Positions 1 through 10,869 of a stretch of DNA of 46,584 nucleotides are shown piece after piece; position 1 is the stretch's first letter, and each line of letters opens with the position of its first letter. The translations under genes were made by a program, and so were the position numbers. Origin of the DNA: Hyphochytrium catenoides (lineage: Eukaryota > Sar > Hyphochytriomycetes > Hyphochytriales > Hyphochytriaceae). Location of the stretch: contig FLMG01000245.1 of assembly GCA_900088475.1 (NCBI GenBank), positions 1-46,584 on the forward strand, given 5' to 3'. The notes below the pieces were generated by a model. That model did not search any database. It was not told the DNA's origin and saw only the letters and a list, made by a program, of their open reading frames with translations.

Positions 1-466
1 GAAATCGAGTTCTTATGTATCTGTACCTGCTCACGAGGGTCAACTCGAATGCAAAATGCTAGCAATTGTAGCTCTTATATCTTGTATTAGGGTCGGCTCT
101 AAGGGATATCGAAGCGAAACTTCCCGTCTGTAACGGATGGTAACCTCCAGAATAAATCCCAAATAATAGCGGAATTGGGGAGCGCATATTAGGATTATGA
201 CACTATAGATTCTGGACGTTTGTCCTGGTGGTTTTTCTACTCTGTAACGAGGGTTCAGCACACACGCTCCCGGCTGGGGCACAGGGCAGACGGGAGGAGG
301 GCAAGGTGTAGGTTTACAGCTTGCCGCCAAGCGCTGCTCGTCGTGACGCTCCGCGCGGCAAGCCAAGCCAAGGTAATTTGAGCTGTCAGACGTCGTTTGG
401 CATTGAGAAGGCTCCATCTCCGCTTGCCAAGGCTCCATCTCCGCTCGAGCACGAAGGCAGAGAAAG
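1..466. other. 5' flank of the GH17 gene
   Basis: I see no gene in this stretch. The minus-strand open frames running through it have no recognisable protein character and continue antisense into the GH17 coding region. A short direct repeat of about 18 bp with a 21-bp period lies at 408-446, just before the GH17 start codon, probably in the 5' leader. Confidence 0.5.
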
Positions 467-1876
467 ATGAGCGATCCTAGCGTGAGTGCTGTTCCAGACG
501 AGCCTTTAAGTTTGGAGGAGGCCAAGCAAAAGAGGCGTCGGCGTATTATTATAGGATGTATCGTGGCTGCTACCTGTATGCTTGCTATCATTATTGGTGT
601 GTCGGTTGGTTCGAGTATGCGAGACCGTGACCCCACCGGAAACTCATTCCAGAATGGTGCTCCAGATCTTCAGCAAGGAGCGTCCACTAGCGTCTCTAGT
701 GGTTACAATAATGGCAATGGAGGCGGAGAGTTGAGTGGAGCGACTGCATCGGGAGGAGGTGAGGGCAATGCTAATGCTAATGGCGCCTTCACAGTCGAGG
801 GTCAGCCCGGGACTGGAGGCATAGGACAGGCACAAATACAAGCTCCTACGCCGGAGCCAACGCCCATGCCTACCCCTGCCCCAACACCTGAGCCCACTCC
901 TGCTCCAACCCCCGCGCCAACCCCAGCACCAACCCCTGCTCCTACTCCCGCGCCAACCCCAGCCCCGACTCCTGCACCCACTCCGGCCCCAACACCTGCA
1001 CCTACGCCAGCAGTGCCGTTGCAATGCGTTAGCTATTCACCTTTCCATAGCTCATACTACCCACAGAATATCCATGCTGCTGTCGCCAACGACCTAGCGC
1101 AGATCAAGACCTATTTCCCATGCGTGAAGACGTACTACTCACAATGGTTTGGAAACGATGTGGCCTCAATGATCAAGACCGCTGGCCTAAAAGTGTACCT
1201 AGGGATTTTCATGGGACAAGGACTGGATGAGACCGAGATCACTTATGCCATCAATGCGGCCAAGGCACTACCTGAGACAGTATTAGGTATCGTCATTGGC
1301 AACGAGAACATTGATGAGCACACCGCAGGAACTGTGCCGGGAACTATTGCAGCTATCTACTACAGGCTGAAGGCAGCTGGGGTGACACAACCGATTGGGA
1401 CTTCTCAGACCTATCCTTCCTACGTTAATCAGTGGGTTGGCAACCTCCCGGCAACGTTAGACTTTTTGGGGGTTAACCTCTATCCTTTCTTCGGTTGGGA
1501 CTATCACAACAACTGGAGCGACCTTATGACCGCTAACAGGGCCTATAAGAAAACGTTGAACACTATGTACGCGGGTCATTCACACAAGTTTGTTATCACG
1601 GAGACGGGCTGGCCAACGGGAGGCTCTGTACGCTATAACAACCCCCCTTCTATGGCTCTCGCTCAGCAGTACTTCAACCAATTCATGGAGCTAGTTTGCC
1701 AGTATTATTTCAATGACTGGGGTTCATGGATGTCCTATTACATCTTCTACGATGAAAAGGAAGGAGTCAATTGGGGCATCGATAACAATGAGTTCTTTGG
1801 TCTTGCCAATAGGGATGGCTTTTTGAAGTTCCCCTTGGATGTGCTGTCGTGCACCCGGCAAAGACTCAACAATTAG
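467..1876 (+). CDS. Membrane-anchored GH17 endo-beta-1,3-glucanase
   Basis: Single exon, 469 aa. Residues 1-26 are cytosol-type and end in a basic KRRRR cluster. Residues 27-48 are one hydrophobic segment, giving a type II signal anchor rather than a cleaved signal peptide. A Ser/Gly/Asn-rich linker follows, then a rod of Thr-Pro-Ala-Pro repeats (about 126-183), typical of an O-glycosylated stalk. The catalytic domain covers about 185-465. It carries the GH17 acid/base motif GNEN (E280) and the nucleophile motif ITETGWP (E379). Enzymes of this family cleave beta-1,3-glucan, so a role in remodelling the organism's own wall at the cell surface fits the anchor. Polyadenylation could use AATAAA at 2021-2026. 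The family call is firm; substrate detail and topology are inferred. Confidence 0.93.
   Translation: MSDPSVSAVPDEPLSLEEAKQKRRRRIIIGCIVAATCMLAIIIGVSVGSSMRDRDPTGNSFQNGAPDLQQGASTSVSSGYNNGNGGGELSGATASGGGEGNANANGAFTVEGQPGTGGIGQAQIQAPTPEPTPMPTPAPTPEPTPAPTPAPTPAPTPAPTPAPTPAPTPAPTPAPTPAPTPAVPLQCVSYSPFHSSYYPQNIHAAVANDLAQIKTYFPCVKTYYSQWFGNDVASMIKTAGLKVYLGIFMGQGLDETEITYAINAAKALPETVLGIVIGNENIDEHTAGTVPGTIAAIYYRLKAAGVTQPIGTSQTYPSYVNQWVGNLPATLDFLGVNLYPFFGWDYHNNWSDLMTANRAYKKTLNTMYAGHSHKFVITETGWPTGGSVRYNNPPSMALAQQYFNQFMELVCQYYFNDWGSWMSYYIFYDEKEGVNWGIDNNEFFGLANRDGFLKFPLDVLSCTRQRLNN
842..1012 (+). repeat. Pro-Thr coding minisatellite in the GH17 gene
   Basis: A 12-nt-period repeat encodes Ala-Pro-Thr-Pro units and forms the stalk between membrane anchor and catalytic domain. 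Third codon positions differ between units, so the array has been kept as protein sequence rather than freshly expanded. Arrays like this often vary in copy number between strains. Confidence 0.85.
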
Positions 1877-3329
1877 CTGCATGTCGAAGTGAGTCCACTA
1901 CTAAGGTTCGTAAGTAATCTATAAAAGCTCATCGTAACCACTGTTTACCGCAAGTGAACAAGCAGGGAAGGCTTTGAGAGAGAAAGGCTAGTAGGGTGAA
2001 GACAAGCTCTATTCCTTGAGAATAAAAAAGTGGCACTGCCATAACTCCACTGGGGACCTGCACCATTGAATTTGAGACCTAGGGCCATGATTATGGTCAC
2101 ACTAAGGACGCACTCCCGTTAGAAGGGCTTAGCTTACGTTTAAAGCACCTTCAATCCACAGCGTATTCATTGAGAGAGTACCTCTTGTCCCGCTGCATGT
2201 CCCTGGCGGAATCTAGCTAACAAGAATCTCGTCCGTAAAAATCCACAAAATACTCTTTCTCCTCCCAGAGAGAGATGTCGTGAAAATGAGGGATACAAAG
2301 GTGTTCTATAACCATTGTCTACCGCTAATAGCCAGCCCACCTATGGCGACTGCCAAGAATCTTGACGGTCCGGTGCACGCATTGTAAGCACTGCTACCAT
2401 CGAAGGAGATATGGCCAAACCTTTACCACGCAATATCTGATGGCTTCATTCATGGCTCCCTCTATCTACCTTTTTCGGTGTCTTCCTTACTCAAACAGCT
2501 CTTTGTCCTTGCAATCACTGCTCCTACGCCTCCTTCGCCTCCAGCCAAACACTCTTCCTCTATGGCGTGTTACTCCTCCCTGTCCGTCCAGCATTCCTTT
2601 CCTTCAACGGGTGTCGCCTGCTGTCCTTCATGGTCAAGCTCAGCAAATTGGTCTAGGTTCCCATAGCCCATAGTTCACCACACCTTCCAAAGTCTGCACC
2701 AGCTTGCAATCGGTTTTTGCCAATTCCAAGGTCTTCCACTTCATCACCAGCACTTCACATGGCGTCCATATTAGATAATAGATCACAGATACGGTTATCA
2801 GAGGGGTGTAACTCTATTGATTCTCAACTCTCGGAAACTAGTAATATCTCCGTCACCTAAACTTTCGTAGTGCTGTAATCATAGAGATGGGCGGAAGTAA
2901 TAATGTCAAGGGACTCCACTTTTCAGTAATCGCAAGAGGTTCGAAAATCTGTTGATAAAGTGGAGAGAGGAGAATGGAGGAGAGCAAGAAGTCAAAGAAA
3001 TCTCTAGATCTGCTTGTAGAAGAGATCAGTAGGATGATGCAAAGGGTGATGGCTCCTTCGCTCCGACTGTCCCCAGGATCGCTCTAACGTGAACCTGCAC
3101 GGAACCTCACTGCCGATCAGAGCACGGTGACCATCGTGTCTACACACTGCCCTCTGTGTCGGTTCCAGTGCCTAGAAGCGTAGCATCTGCTGTGGTGTGC
3201 TCTCGCTGGCGTCCGATATTACTAGTGGGACCCAGGATCATCCACTCGTTACCTCATCCATCACTTTCGCTTCCTGGCTGGGCAAAAACTGTTTCCTGGC
3301 AGAGCGAAAGAGGGCAGCCGAAGGGGAAA
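1877..3329. other. Spacer between GH17 and DNAJC7-like genes
   Basis: No convincing gene. The open frame at 2362-2673 (+) has low-complexity Leu/Ser/Pro content and no family resemblance, so I left it out. A 37-codon frame with an ATG at 2974 and a stop at 3085-3087 has a plausible charged, coiled-coil-like composition (starting MEESKKSKKS). It could be a small protein or a leader exon, but support is weak. Confidence 0.4.
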
Positions 3330-5870
3330 ATGGCGACCGAAGATCAAGGTTGGTATCGGCCGTCGCTTTCTTTGACTACTGTTCAAATAATGGTGCTTGT
3401 GGCACCAATTTTCGCAGCCGCACCTTGAAGTTCTTGCCTGTTCTATCCGTCCTTTACGGCTGTCGCGCCTTCTTGCCTTTCTTCTTCTCATTTGACTTCC
3501 TCAGCTCCCTCTCAACAGTGCTTTGGCTCAGTAAATCTGAATCTGACGCCATGGACAACTAATTGGTCATTGTAGATGAAACGATGCATAGTGAAGAGCA
3601 GAAGGCACAGGCAGAATCCTTCAAGGACCAAGGTAAGACATAAACACTGCAGGCCATTGTCACTTCTGACTGTATTACCAGGAAATGAGCAGTATAAGCG
3701 AGGAGACTACAGGTCGGCAATCGAGCTTTACTCCAAGGCCATCGAAGCGTGTCCTATCGCGCCATATTATGGCAACAGAGCGGCCGCCTCCATGATGCTT
3801 GGGCACTACGAGGAGGTCGTGCGGGACTGCAACAAAGCCATAGAACTTGATTCAAAGTTTCTGAAGGCTCATCTTCGTAAGGCCAAAGCCCAGCTTTCCC
3901 TTGTAAGTTGCCTCGTCCCAATGGCCTTCCTGTTGCTTATATTCCTTCTCATCTTCCGCGTTAACTGACAGGGAATGTTGGACGAAGCGTTGGACTCGTA
4001 TCGGAACGCCCTCCTGCACGACCCCAAAAATTCTACAGCACTGAATGAAAAACGGATAGTGGAACTCACTGCCGAGAGAGTAAAGCGTGCGAGGACATAC
4101 CTTGAAAAGGCAAGGACGCAATAGGCCTTCCTGTCCTCAAGCTCTCTCGAACCCTGGTCAACAATTGACGGGCTTCACTCTACCTAATACCTAACTTCCC
4201 TCGTTCGACCATTAGGGTAAATATGCTGAAGCGCTCTCCTGCATCAGCTCTGCCTTGGAGGCTGCTCCTGGATCCTTACCTTTTAAGCTTCTAAAGGCTC
4301 GGGCCCTCACCTATTCTGGCAAAGTGGACGAAGCGTACAGTTTACTCACACAGCTCATGAGAGTTGCTCCCAATAACCCTGAGATAATCTTCCTCAGAGC
4401 CAAATGCTTATATTTTCAGGTACGAAAGCCTGCCATGGTCCGGTAAGGTCGTCGATCACCATTATATAGATTTTCCTGGGACAGTCTTCTTGGGTGACCT
4501 CAAGGAGGTGTTGTCGTCAAAAAGGAGAGAGGCCAGAAGCCCACACCGCTAATTGTGCAGCAACGTACTGACCTGGCTCCCTTTGGTTGCCCCCAACGGC
4601 AGGGCGAGTTCCCAAACGCCATCAAGCATCTGCAACAGGCGTTAAGATCGGATCCTGACAATGCGGAATACTCTAAGGAGATCAGGAAGATCAGAGCGTT
4701 AGAAGCGAAGAAGCAAGAGGGCAACGTTGCCTTCAAGTCAGGGTAAGGATTACGTATTGGGACACCAGTTCAAGGCCTGTGTGAACTTGATTGTCGCTTT
4801 AGTGATTGTCCAGGCGCCGTAAAGGCCTATTCCGAATGTCTCGAAATCGATCCAATTAATAGGAGCTTCAACGCTATCTTGCACTGCAATCGGTAAGTCT
4901 GCCTTGGCATCCCCACTCCAGTAATGCATCTTTATTAGTTCCTGCTCCGCTATGTCAGAGCCGCTGCGTACTCTAAGATGCGCCAGTATAAAGAGGCGGT
5001 CGATGACTGCGACGCAGCTGTGAAGCTGGACCCATCCTATGCGAAGGTGAGAAGTGCTCTCTGCTCGAGGATGGTTCCTCACCCTAACTATTTGGCGGCA
5101 AACCCTAGGCATATCTCAGACGAGCGCAATGCTTGCGGGCCCTCGGGGAAGCCGAACATCTGGAGCAGGCTTTGAGAGACTATGAAGAAGCGGCAAAGCT
5201 GGTCGGTCATGACGGCCAGCGAGAGATTAGTGGAAATATCCGAGAGACAAAATTGGAGCTGAAGAAGGCAAAGAGAAAGGACTACTACAAGATTCTAGGT
5301 AAAGACTTCCTTGGTGTGGAATCTGTGTGGACGTTTCTAATCTGCATTTTCTTGGCGCTCCACTCTATTTTTTTACTCTGCCGATGGTGCCTTGTAACTT
5401 CAGGGATCGCTCAGAACGCTGGAGAGGCAGAGATCAAAAAGGCCTATAGGAAGAAAGCTCTGGAGTGGCATCCGGATAGATGGTCTGGGAAGTCAGAGGA
5501 TGAGCAGCGGACAGCAGAGAAGATGTTCAAGGTACGATATTTAGGTGGCGCTTAGCTGTGCGATTCACACATAATGCTGAACTCATATCTCGGTTGGTAG
5601 GATGTCGGAGAGGGTTATGCAGTATTGTCCGATCCAGTGAAGAAGGAGCGATATGATAGTGGAATGGATCTGGAAGAGGTAGAGAATGGCGGAATGGGCG
5701 GTATGGGTGGTATGGACCCATCAGACCTGTTTTCAATGTTTATGGGAATGCAAGGCGGCCATGGCGGAGCGCGTTTTGGTAGAGGACATCCGTTTGGGCG
5801 CAGTTCTAGCTCGGGCTTTGATGGCCCGTTTGGGTTTGATGGGGGAAATGTGCGGTTCGACTTCGGGTGA
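3330..5870 (+). CDS. DNAJC7: DNAJC7-type TPR/J-domain co-chaperone
   Basis: Eleven exons: 3330-3348, 3576-3632, 3682-3902, 3972-4109, 4216-4419, 4603-4742, 4803-4892, 4959-5046, 5109-5298, 5404-5531, 5601-5870. They total 1545 nt (514 aa) and all phases close. Tandem TPR repeats fill the N-terminal two thirds (opening with a KDQGNEQYK helix). A J domain starts near residue 378 with the Hsp70-activating HPD at 405-407. The tail is Gly/Met/Phe-rich. Order and length match human DNAJC7 (TPR2), a cytosolic co-chaperone that holds Hsp90/Hsp70 through its TPRs and stimulates Hsp70 ATPase. The intron after exon 4 (4110-4215) begins GC rather than GT, because an in-frame stop at 4122-4124 forces splicing there. 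The 19-nt first exon uses a weak GTTGGT donor; initiation at ATG 3584 is the alternative. A poly(A)-like AATAAA lies at 5893. Confidence 0.93.
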
Positions 5871-6568
5871 AGTGATGACACACACGACTGTTAATAAATT
5901 CAACCAAGCCAAAAGGATATCGCCGGCTGGTCGTCAGGATCCATAGGCGGTTATGCTATTAGGTAGTACACTGCGTCTTTTGGGGTCAGGAAGTGGGGTT
6001 GTTTCCAATATTATACTTGATGAGAATTTGGGGTGAGGACAACCTATTCGAGCGAAGGTTCTCCCAGCAGCGGTGACAGGCCGCCAGGTCCTCACGCTGG
6101 CTCTTTACAGGCAAAGGGTAGCTGCCCTTTTAGAGTAACTGGCAAAAGGGAAGGACTCTTGGGGGCATGTTGAAGCCTTGCCCACGTTCGAAGTCCTTAA
6201 AGTGACCGACTTCAATTGATAGGTGTGACTAATATGCTGCTACGCAGGCCTAAAAAGCAATGGCGTGCTGCGGGCATCACTCGTGCTTAGCGCCACCCTT
6301 TGTGCTTTTATGCGCCCGTCTTGACTTCAGATGTCCTTCTTCCCTTCCTGCGTGCTGGACGAGCTCAGAACTTCCGAAACCTAACGAAACGAGTGATCTA
6401 GCCTATCCTACCTACACCAGCAGCGCCATTCCCCCTCTTGAGAGAAGTCGTCACCCTATCAGCTTCTCACAAAGTTCCCACCGCCCAACCTAAGGCGCAT
6501 TGCAGATTTATTCTGCCCTTGTTGGCTGCCGCTAGAAGATGACAACGAGCATTATCTATTATTCCTAG
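5871..6568. other. Spacer downstream of the DNAJC7-like gene
   Basis: Nothing here is supported as a gene. The open frame at 6260-6493 (+) is Ser/Pro/Leu-rich and shows no domain. The missing first exon of the small gene proposed at 6569-6942 should lie in the right part of this stretch. Confidence 0.4.
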
Positions 6569-6942
6569 TCTTTCCTGGCCGACTCTGCTGATCCTTCGTC
6601 TGCTGCTGATCCTTTTGGCGGGAACACTACTACAAAATATGAATTTCTGCGTCACATCGCTTTCTCTAACACCAAGTGTAAGGTGCGACTATCTAAGGAG
6701 AGCCTACAGACAGTAGGGGTAGATGGTATTAGACATATCTAGAACATAAGGTAACCTGTCCCCCCCTATTGCGAAAGTTTAATGGTTTAGCAGTGGAGGA
6801 ATGGAAACCCATCCATATGGAGCCTAAATACGACAAGATTCTGACCGTGTCTTGTCTGCCGAGCTTCATAATGCAGATCTGATTGATTTTGCAGAAGCCA
6901 AAGAGCGCGGATCAAGGCGGCGCGGCGCCTAAGGAAGAGTAG
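6569..6942 (+). CDS. Possible small spliced gene of unknown family (5' end missing)
   Basis: Three coding-like blocks join in phase 0 through well-formed introns: 6569-6712 (48 codons), 6778-6846 (23 codons) and 6895-6942 (15 codons plus TAG). The introns are 65 and 48 nt, the second with a strong pyrimidine-rich acceptor ending TTTTGCAG. The joined peptide (86 aa) has mixed, globular-looking composition, with segments such as KYEFLRHIAF and EEWKPIHMEPKYD, and a charged tail ending APKEE. I do not recognise the family. No ATG was placed; it should lie on an exon upstream of the acceptor at 6566-6568. The consistent phases favour a real gene, but transcripts would be needed to be sure. Confidence 0.4.
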
Positions 6943-7208
6943 TCAGACCGTCCTTCGCCCTCATCACCTAGCAGAGCGTAGTAGGTAGTAGGTTCGAACA
7001 GTGCAGGTGTGTGCAGGTGTTTGCATATGCTCGGCTGCTTGCCTATGGATTGAGCTCCTGCAGTAGGTGCCATTGACTGAATCTTTCTGAGGTCCCCATT
7101 CGTCTTTGCCCATTCTAGAATGGCGCATTGCAGAATTAGGACCCGGAGGTTCTGAGCGCATCTAAGCTGAAGATTGCCTGAGCCTGCCGTTCTTATTTAG
7201 CGGCAATA

Positions 7209-8486
7209 ATGGACACCCAGGATATTCTGGGTCAAGTGGAGACCCATGTTCGGATGCTTCGAGAGAGAAAGCTCCAAAGCACATCATCTTCGGAGGTAGG
7301 GACTCTCAGATTAAAAAAACGCCCTCAACTTTGGAATGACAGCTACTTCGTGCAGATCTGTTTAATGAGCTATGAAGATGACAGGTCCAGACTGCTCCGA
7401 GATAGGGAGTCTTTGCTTCGAATGTGAGTTCTCAATCTTCCACGGTTGAATCTCCAGAGTTGTTAACGTGTGTGCCTTGTTAGTATTTCCGCCATGCAGA
7501 AAAAGCTAAAGCAGTTGCAGAGGGACTGCGAGCAATACAAGTATGTGGCATCTTCCTATGCGAATTACTTGGACTCGCTTGACAGGGAGCAGCCACGGAG
7601 ATTATCAATGTCCAGCGCAGATGACCCTTCGCGGTCATGGTCTTCCACCAAACCTCCATCTTCCGCGATACCCCTTATCGCTGCGAGCACTGGATCTGCG
7701 CATGAGTCAGCGGCCTCGGTGCCAAAGAATAACGATGTAGTGCCAGATGAGCCGACCCGCAAAGAATACATGTGTACCCACAACAGCGTAGCGGAGACGA
7801 ATGCAGACCACATTCACATTACGACGGAATTCCTACAAGAAGCGGATCTCCCCAGTAAGTCTGCTCCTGCTGCCGCCCCTCCTAAACAGGCGAGAACGCC
7901 GCCCATGTCAGCCGCGGAGTACGGGTTTATCACAGCGAAGAAGAGAAAAGCTCTCGATAGAGACTGGCTCTTGCAGAAGACGGAGGGATCTGATAAGGAA
8001 AATAAAACACCAGGAACAGGTTTAGCGGCTGAAGGGAGGTCAAAGCCTTATAAATCTCCTTTTCTCAGGCCGGGTTTGACTGATGTTACCAATGAGAGCC
8101 GTGAACTAGGTATCTCAAGGGGTACCTCCCGCCAAGCCACCATGAAAGAGCTTTTCAAGCCTTTAGGGGTTGTAAACTCTTCTCCCAACCGAGCTACTTC
8201 GGAGGCCCATGAACGACCTGTGATTCACGAGGATCCTGCTGAGAGAACAAAGTTCATCGGCCCATCTTATCCCCATGTTGAGGTCGTTCGGAAGAGAGCT
8301 GAGAGACAAACAATGAAGGGCTATGAATGCGACGAGTGCAACAAGTACTGGGAGGCTGTGACGGAACAAGGAGGCAAAGTGATGGAGGCTTCGCTAGGTG
8401 GTTGTTCGCGCCACCGGTCTCACTTTGACCCTTACCTTACGCCACCTCACATATGGGAGGTCGGGTTTAAGGACTCTGATCTGTGA
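7209..8486 (+). CDS. CtIP/Sae2/Ctp1-like DNA-end resection factor
   Basis: Exons 7209-7295, 7356-7423 and 7484-8486, 385 aa, phases close. The first 60-nt intron is in frame, so retention would still give protein. The N terminus is a short coiled-coil-type helix (expected tetramerisation region), the middle is disordered and basic, and the last 60 residues are the conserved Sae2/CtIP C-terminal domain: EVVRKRAERQ, then CDEC (C334/C337), CSRH (C359/H362) and a final IWEVGF block. The paired Cys and Cys/His match zinc ligands of human CtIP. T371-P372 sits where CtIP has the CDK-phosphorylated T847, so cell-cycle control of resection is probably conserved. The protein would activate the MRE11-RAD50-NBS1 nuclease at double-strand breaks in the nucleus. 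Family assignment rests on the C-terminal domain; the middle is not conserved in any member. Confidence 0.88.
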
Positions 8487-9054
8487 AGAGGCATGATCTA
8501 GGACCTTGGACTCTGAGGACGCTTGGGAAAGAATAGATTTAGGCAAATATATCTTACTCCCAGTCAAAGAAGCAGGGATGATCCTCTCATCCTGAAACGC
8601 TATAACCGATTGCAGCCATGAGCAGGTTCCGAATCATGCCTTGTATCTTTGAGTAAGCTGCAGTGTCCGGCGTGGGCTTTGTCTGGCATTAAACATAAGA
8701 AGCATCCACCTATTTATACCACTACACAGCGCTCTTCAACTATAACATCACCACAAGATGTTGGTCGCACTACGTCAATTTATTTGATGAAAAAGAAGTA
8801 GCTGAGTGGTTGTCAAACAAACGTTTAGTACGTTAACTGAAGGACCAAAGACGCAGAGAGTCCATGGCCACTCTAAATATGGACATTTCCCTCCTGAATC
8901 ACTTTCAATTGGAACTTGGGGCTAAGATATGAACGCCTCTAGACAGCGTCTACAGACCGTCGCGTGGACGCCTGGGTCCGCTGAATAGGAGCGCATCAAG
9001 TTCCATGGGTGGAAAGCGGGCCCTGCGTGTGCTCTATGGCCCATTGCTTTCTTC
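8487..9054. other. Spacer between CtIP-like and SET genes
   Basis: Convergent spacer between two 3' ends. I see no gene, repeat or structured RNA in it. Confidence 0.5.
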
Positions 9055-9735
9055 TTAGGCTGAGTCAGCTAGTGCCTCACTATCTATCATCTCTTGGATA
9101 TACTCCTCAAAGTGGCCCTTAAATCTCTCACGTAGGTCCTTAAGCTTCCAATCGTCCTTAGTGACGGCCTTCCTGCAGAGTTTTGAACCACAGCGACACT
9201 CTGGGAAGGCATCATAGTATGTTTCGCTCGTGCCATAGTCATAAGTAATCTCTTCATCCGGCTGAATGTCCCTACGAGCTGTCATGGTATAATTCTTTGA
9301 GAACCAAGTACTCGGGTCACAGCTGTGATTCTGAAACCGCGCCGCATCCTTGCCTGCGTCTTCTAATCTTATGCAGCCCGACATTTCGTTAGATGATACT
9401 TGATAGGCGAAGTGCAGGAAGATGTCGCGCTTTTCTTCTGGCCACGTTTGGATATCAGAGATTTTGTGAACCTCGTCCAAACTGGTCTCCCTGCTGTCTC
9501 TCCACACGACCTCTCCTTTTCTAATCAGCTTTGTTGCAAAGAGACCATAGCCCTCAATGGGGCTGCACCGGAGTTCAACGTACTTGTGAAGGCATCGTAA
9601 AGGGCCATCGCCGCCTCGTATCATATCTGGAATAGTCGTCGGCGACTGCTTGTTAATGGTCTTGCTTAGCAACGCCGGAATCACTTCAGCGAATGCATCT
9701 ATAGTCGCTGGTGCTCTGCGTTCAACAGCGTTCAT
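9055..9735 (-). CDS. Small SET-domain protein methyltransferase
   Basis: Single exon, 226 aa, ATG at 9733-9735. The SET domain opens with EGYGLFATKLIRKGE (61-75). It has the cofactor-binding NHSCDP at 136-141 and the catalytic-tyrosine block EEITYDYG at 161-168. A compact post-SET zinc motif CRCGSKLC lies at 180-187. The core is complete and has no extra targeting domain, so this is a stand-alone SET enzyme using S-adenosylmethionine to methylate lysine, on histone or non-histone substrates. The substrate cannot be read from sequence. It is one of the few intronless genes here, which may mean recent arrival or retroposition; base composition is not obviously different. Confidence 0.9.
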   Translation of the reverse strand: MNAVERRAPATIDAFAEVIPALLSKTINKQSPTTIPDMIRGGDGPLRCLHKYVELRCSPIEGYGLFATKLIRKGEVVWRDSRETSLDEVHKISDIQTWPEEKRDIFLHFAYQVSSNEMSGCIRLEDAGKDAARFQNHSCDPSTWFSKNYTMTARRDIQPDEEITYDYGTSETYYDAFPECRCGSKLCRKAVTKDDWKLKDLRERFKGHFEEYIQEMIDSEALADSA

Positions 9736-9922
9736 TCTTCCAGTAGTATACTTTTATCTCCTAGTAGCTCTAAGATCAGACAATTATAATCCGCCGCTGA
9801 AAAGGCAAAGAGATCAGGAGATTCGTGAGGGACACAGGCTCCAATGCCAGATTAGACAGCGCTGTAAATGGTACCTCATAAATACAGCAGCAATAGAAAA
9901 TCACTCTCGTAAAACTGCTGCA

Positions 9923-10156
9923 CTAATTGGGTTCTGAGGGGTTTTCGGTGCTAACTGAATGGTGACTGTGGACCGTCTTGGTCTTGTCTTCCAGAGCGGT
10001 GATAGCTTGCGCGCAGGTTGCTTTTGGCAGAGAGACACAGGGCTTGCGTCGTTGTGTAAGGCTTTGGAAGTAGCGTTTGACGGACTTGGCCTTCTTCGAT
10101 GTGACTGTCCACGATGGAAAGCGATAAGAGACAGTGCTGCCGGCACGCTGGGCTAC
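9923..10156 (-). CDS. Possible terminal exon of an unknown minus-strand gene
   Basis: Reading from an acceptor (CCCTGCCAG) at 10157, a 78-codon frame without ATG runs to a TAG at 9923-9925. The peptide is basic and looks coding, for example VTSKKAKSVKRYFQ and CAQAITALEDK. I could not find the upstream exon: the only nearby donor would leave an intron of about 34 nt, shorter than others in the window. Overlapping frames on both strands are also open here, which lowers confidence. Confidence 0.3.
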   Translation of the reverse strand, partial: VAQRAGSTVSYRFPSWTVTSKKAKSVKRYFQSLTQRRKPCVSLPKATCAQAITALEDKTKTVHSHHSVSTENPSEPN

Positions 10157-10869
10157 CTGGCAGGGAAGAGATCCTCAATCTTTCCTCCACCTTGCGCGGG
10201 CCCAGAGGACAGAGGACAGCGGGCAAGGGCGGGAGTGCCGTCGCTTTGAATCTGCGGTGTAGATGACTTTCTGCAGGAACTTCTACATAGCACGTACTAC
10301 TAATACACAAGAATAGGTAAGCGGCTATTATTGAGAGACCAATGATGTATTACTACAGCCATGCTAACGACTCTTGATTTTGAACACGGCTGTACGGCGC
10401 TTCGTAGCTTACACCTACCGTTAGCGGTTCCTAGCGTTCCTCCTTAACATTTTGGACATAGAAGTTCTTCCTTCTGCTCTTCTGCTTCCCTTGCTGACTC
10501 CGTCTAACCATAATGAATCAGAACGCATTTATTACAGAGATATGGCTAGAGGGCACTACTTATCCTGCACATCACACTTGAGCAGTGTGTGAGGTAAGGT
10601 GTGCGGCTTGGTTCATTTTCATGTTGAATGTTAGACTTTCACCAACCAAAGCAAATGTGGCACGGTGACCAGAAATAAGTAGTAAAGAGGTCTCTTCTAC
10701 TGCACACACCTTTAGTCAGGATGCCCAGCAAAAGAAGGATGCCTGATATATAGAGTTAGATTTGGAAGTGAGGAAGCATGTATTCCGAATGGATACAAGT
10801 GCTGTTTTGTTGGTTACAACTTGAAGGAAGAGCCCGCCTTTAGCTCCAATTGATGGTTGAGGTCTGTAG
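10157..10869. other. Spacer with possible 5' exons of the next gene
   Basis: No gene can be fixed here. Short coding-like fragments occur around 10514-10580 and 10765-10855 on the plus strand, and the first exon(s) of the gene at 10870-12552 must lie in this stretch or use an ATG I could not join in phase. Confidence 0.4.

Noticed and set aside
644-1024. 126-codon minus-strand frame, very Arg/Trp/Gly-rich
   Set aside because: It is the antisense of the Pro-Thr repeat in the GH17 gene; the repeat has no stops in this frame.
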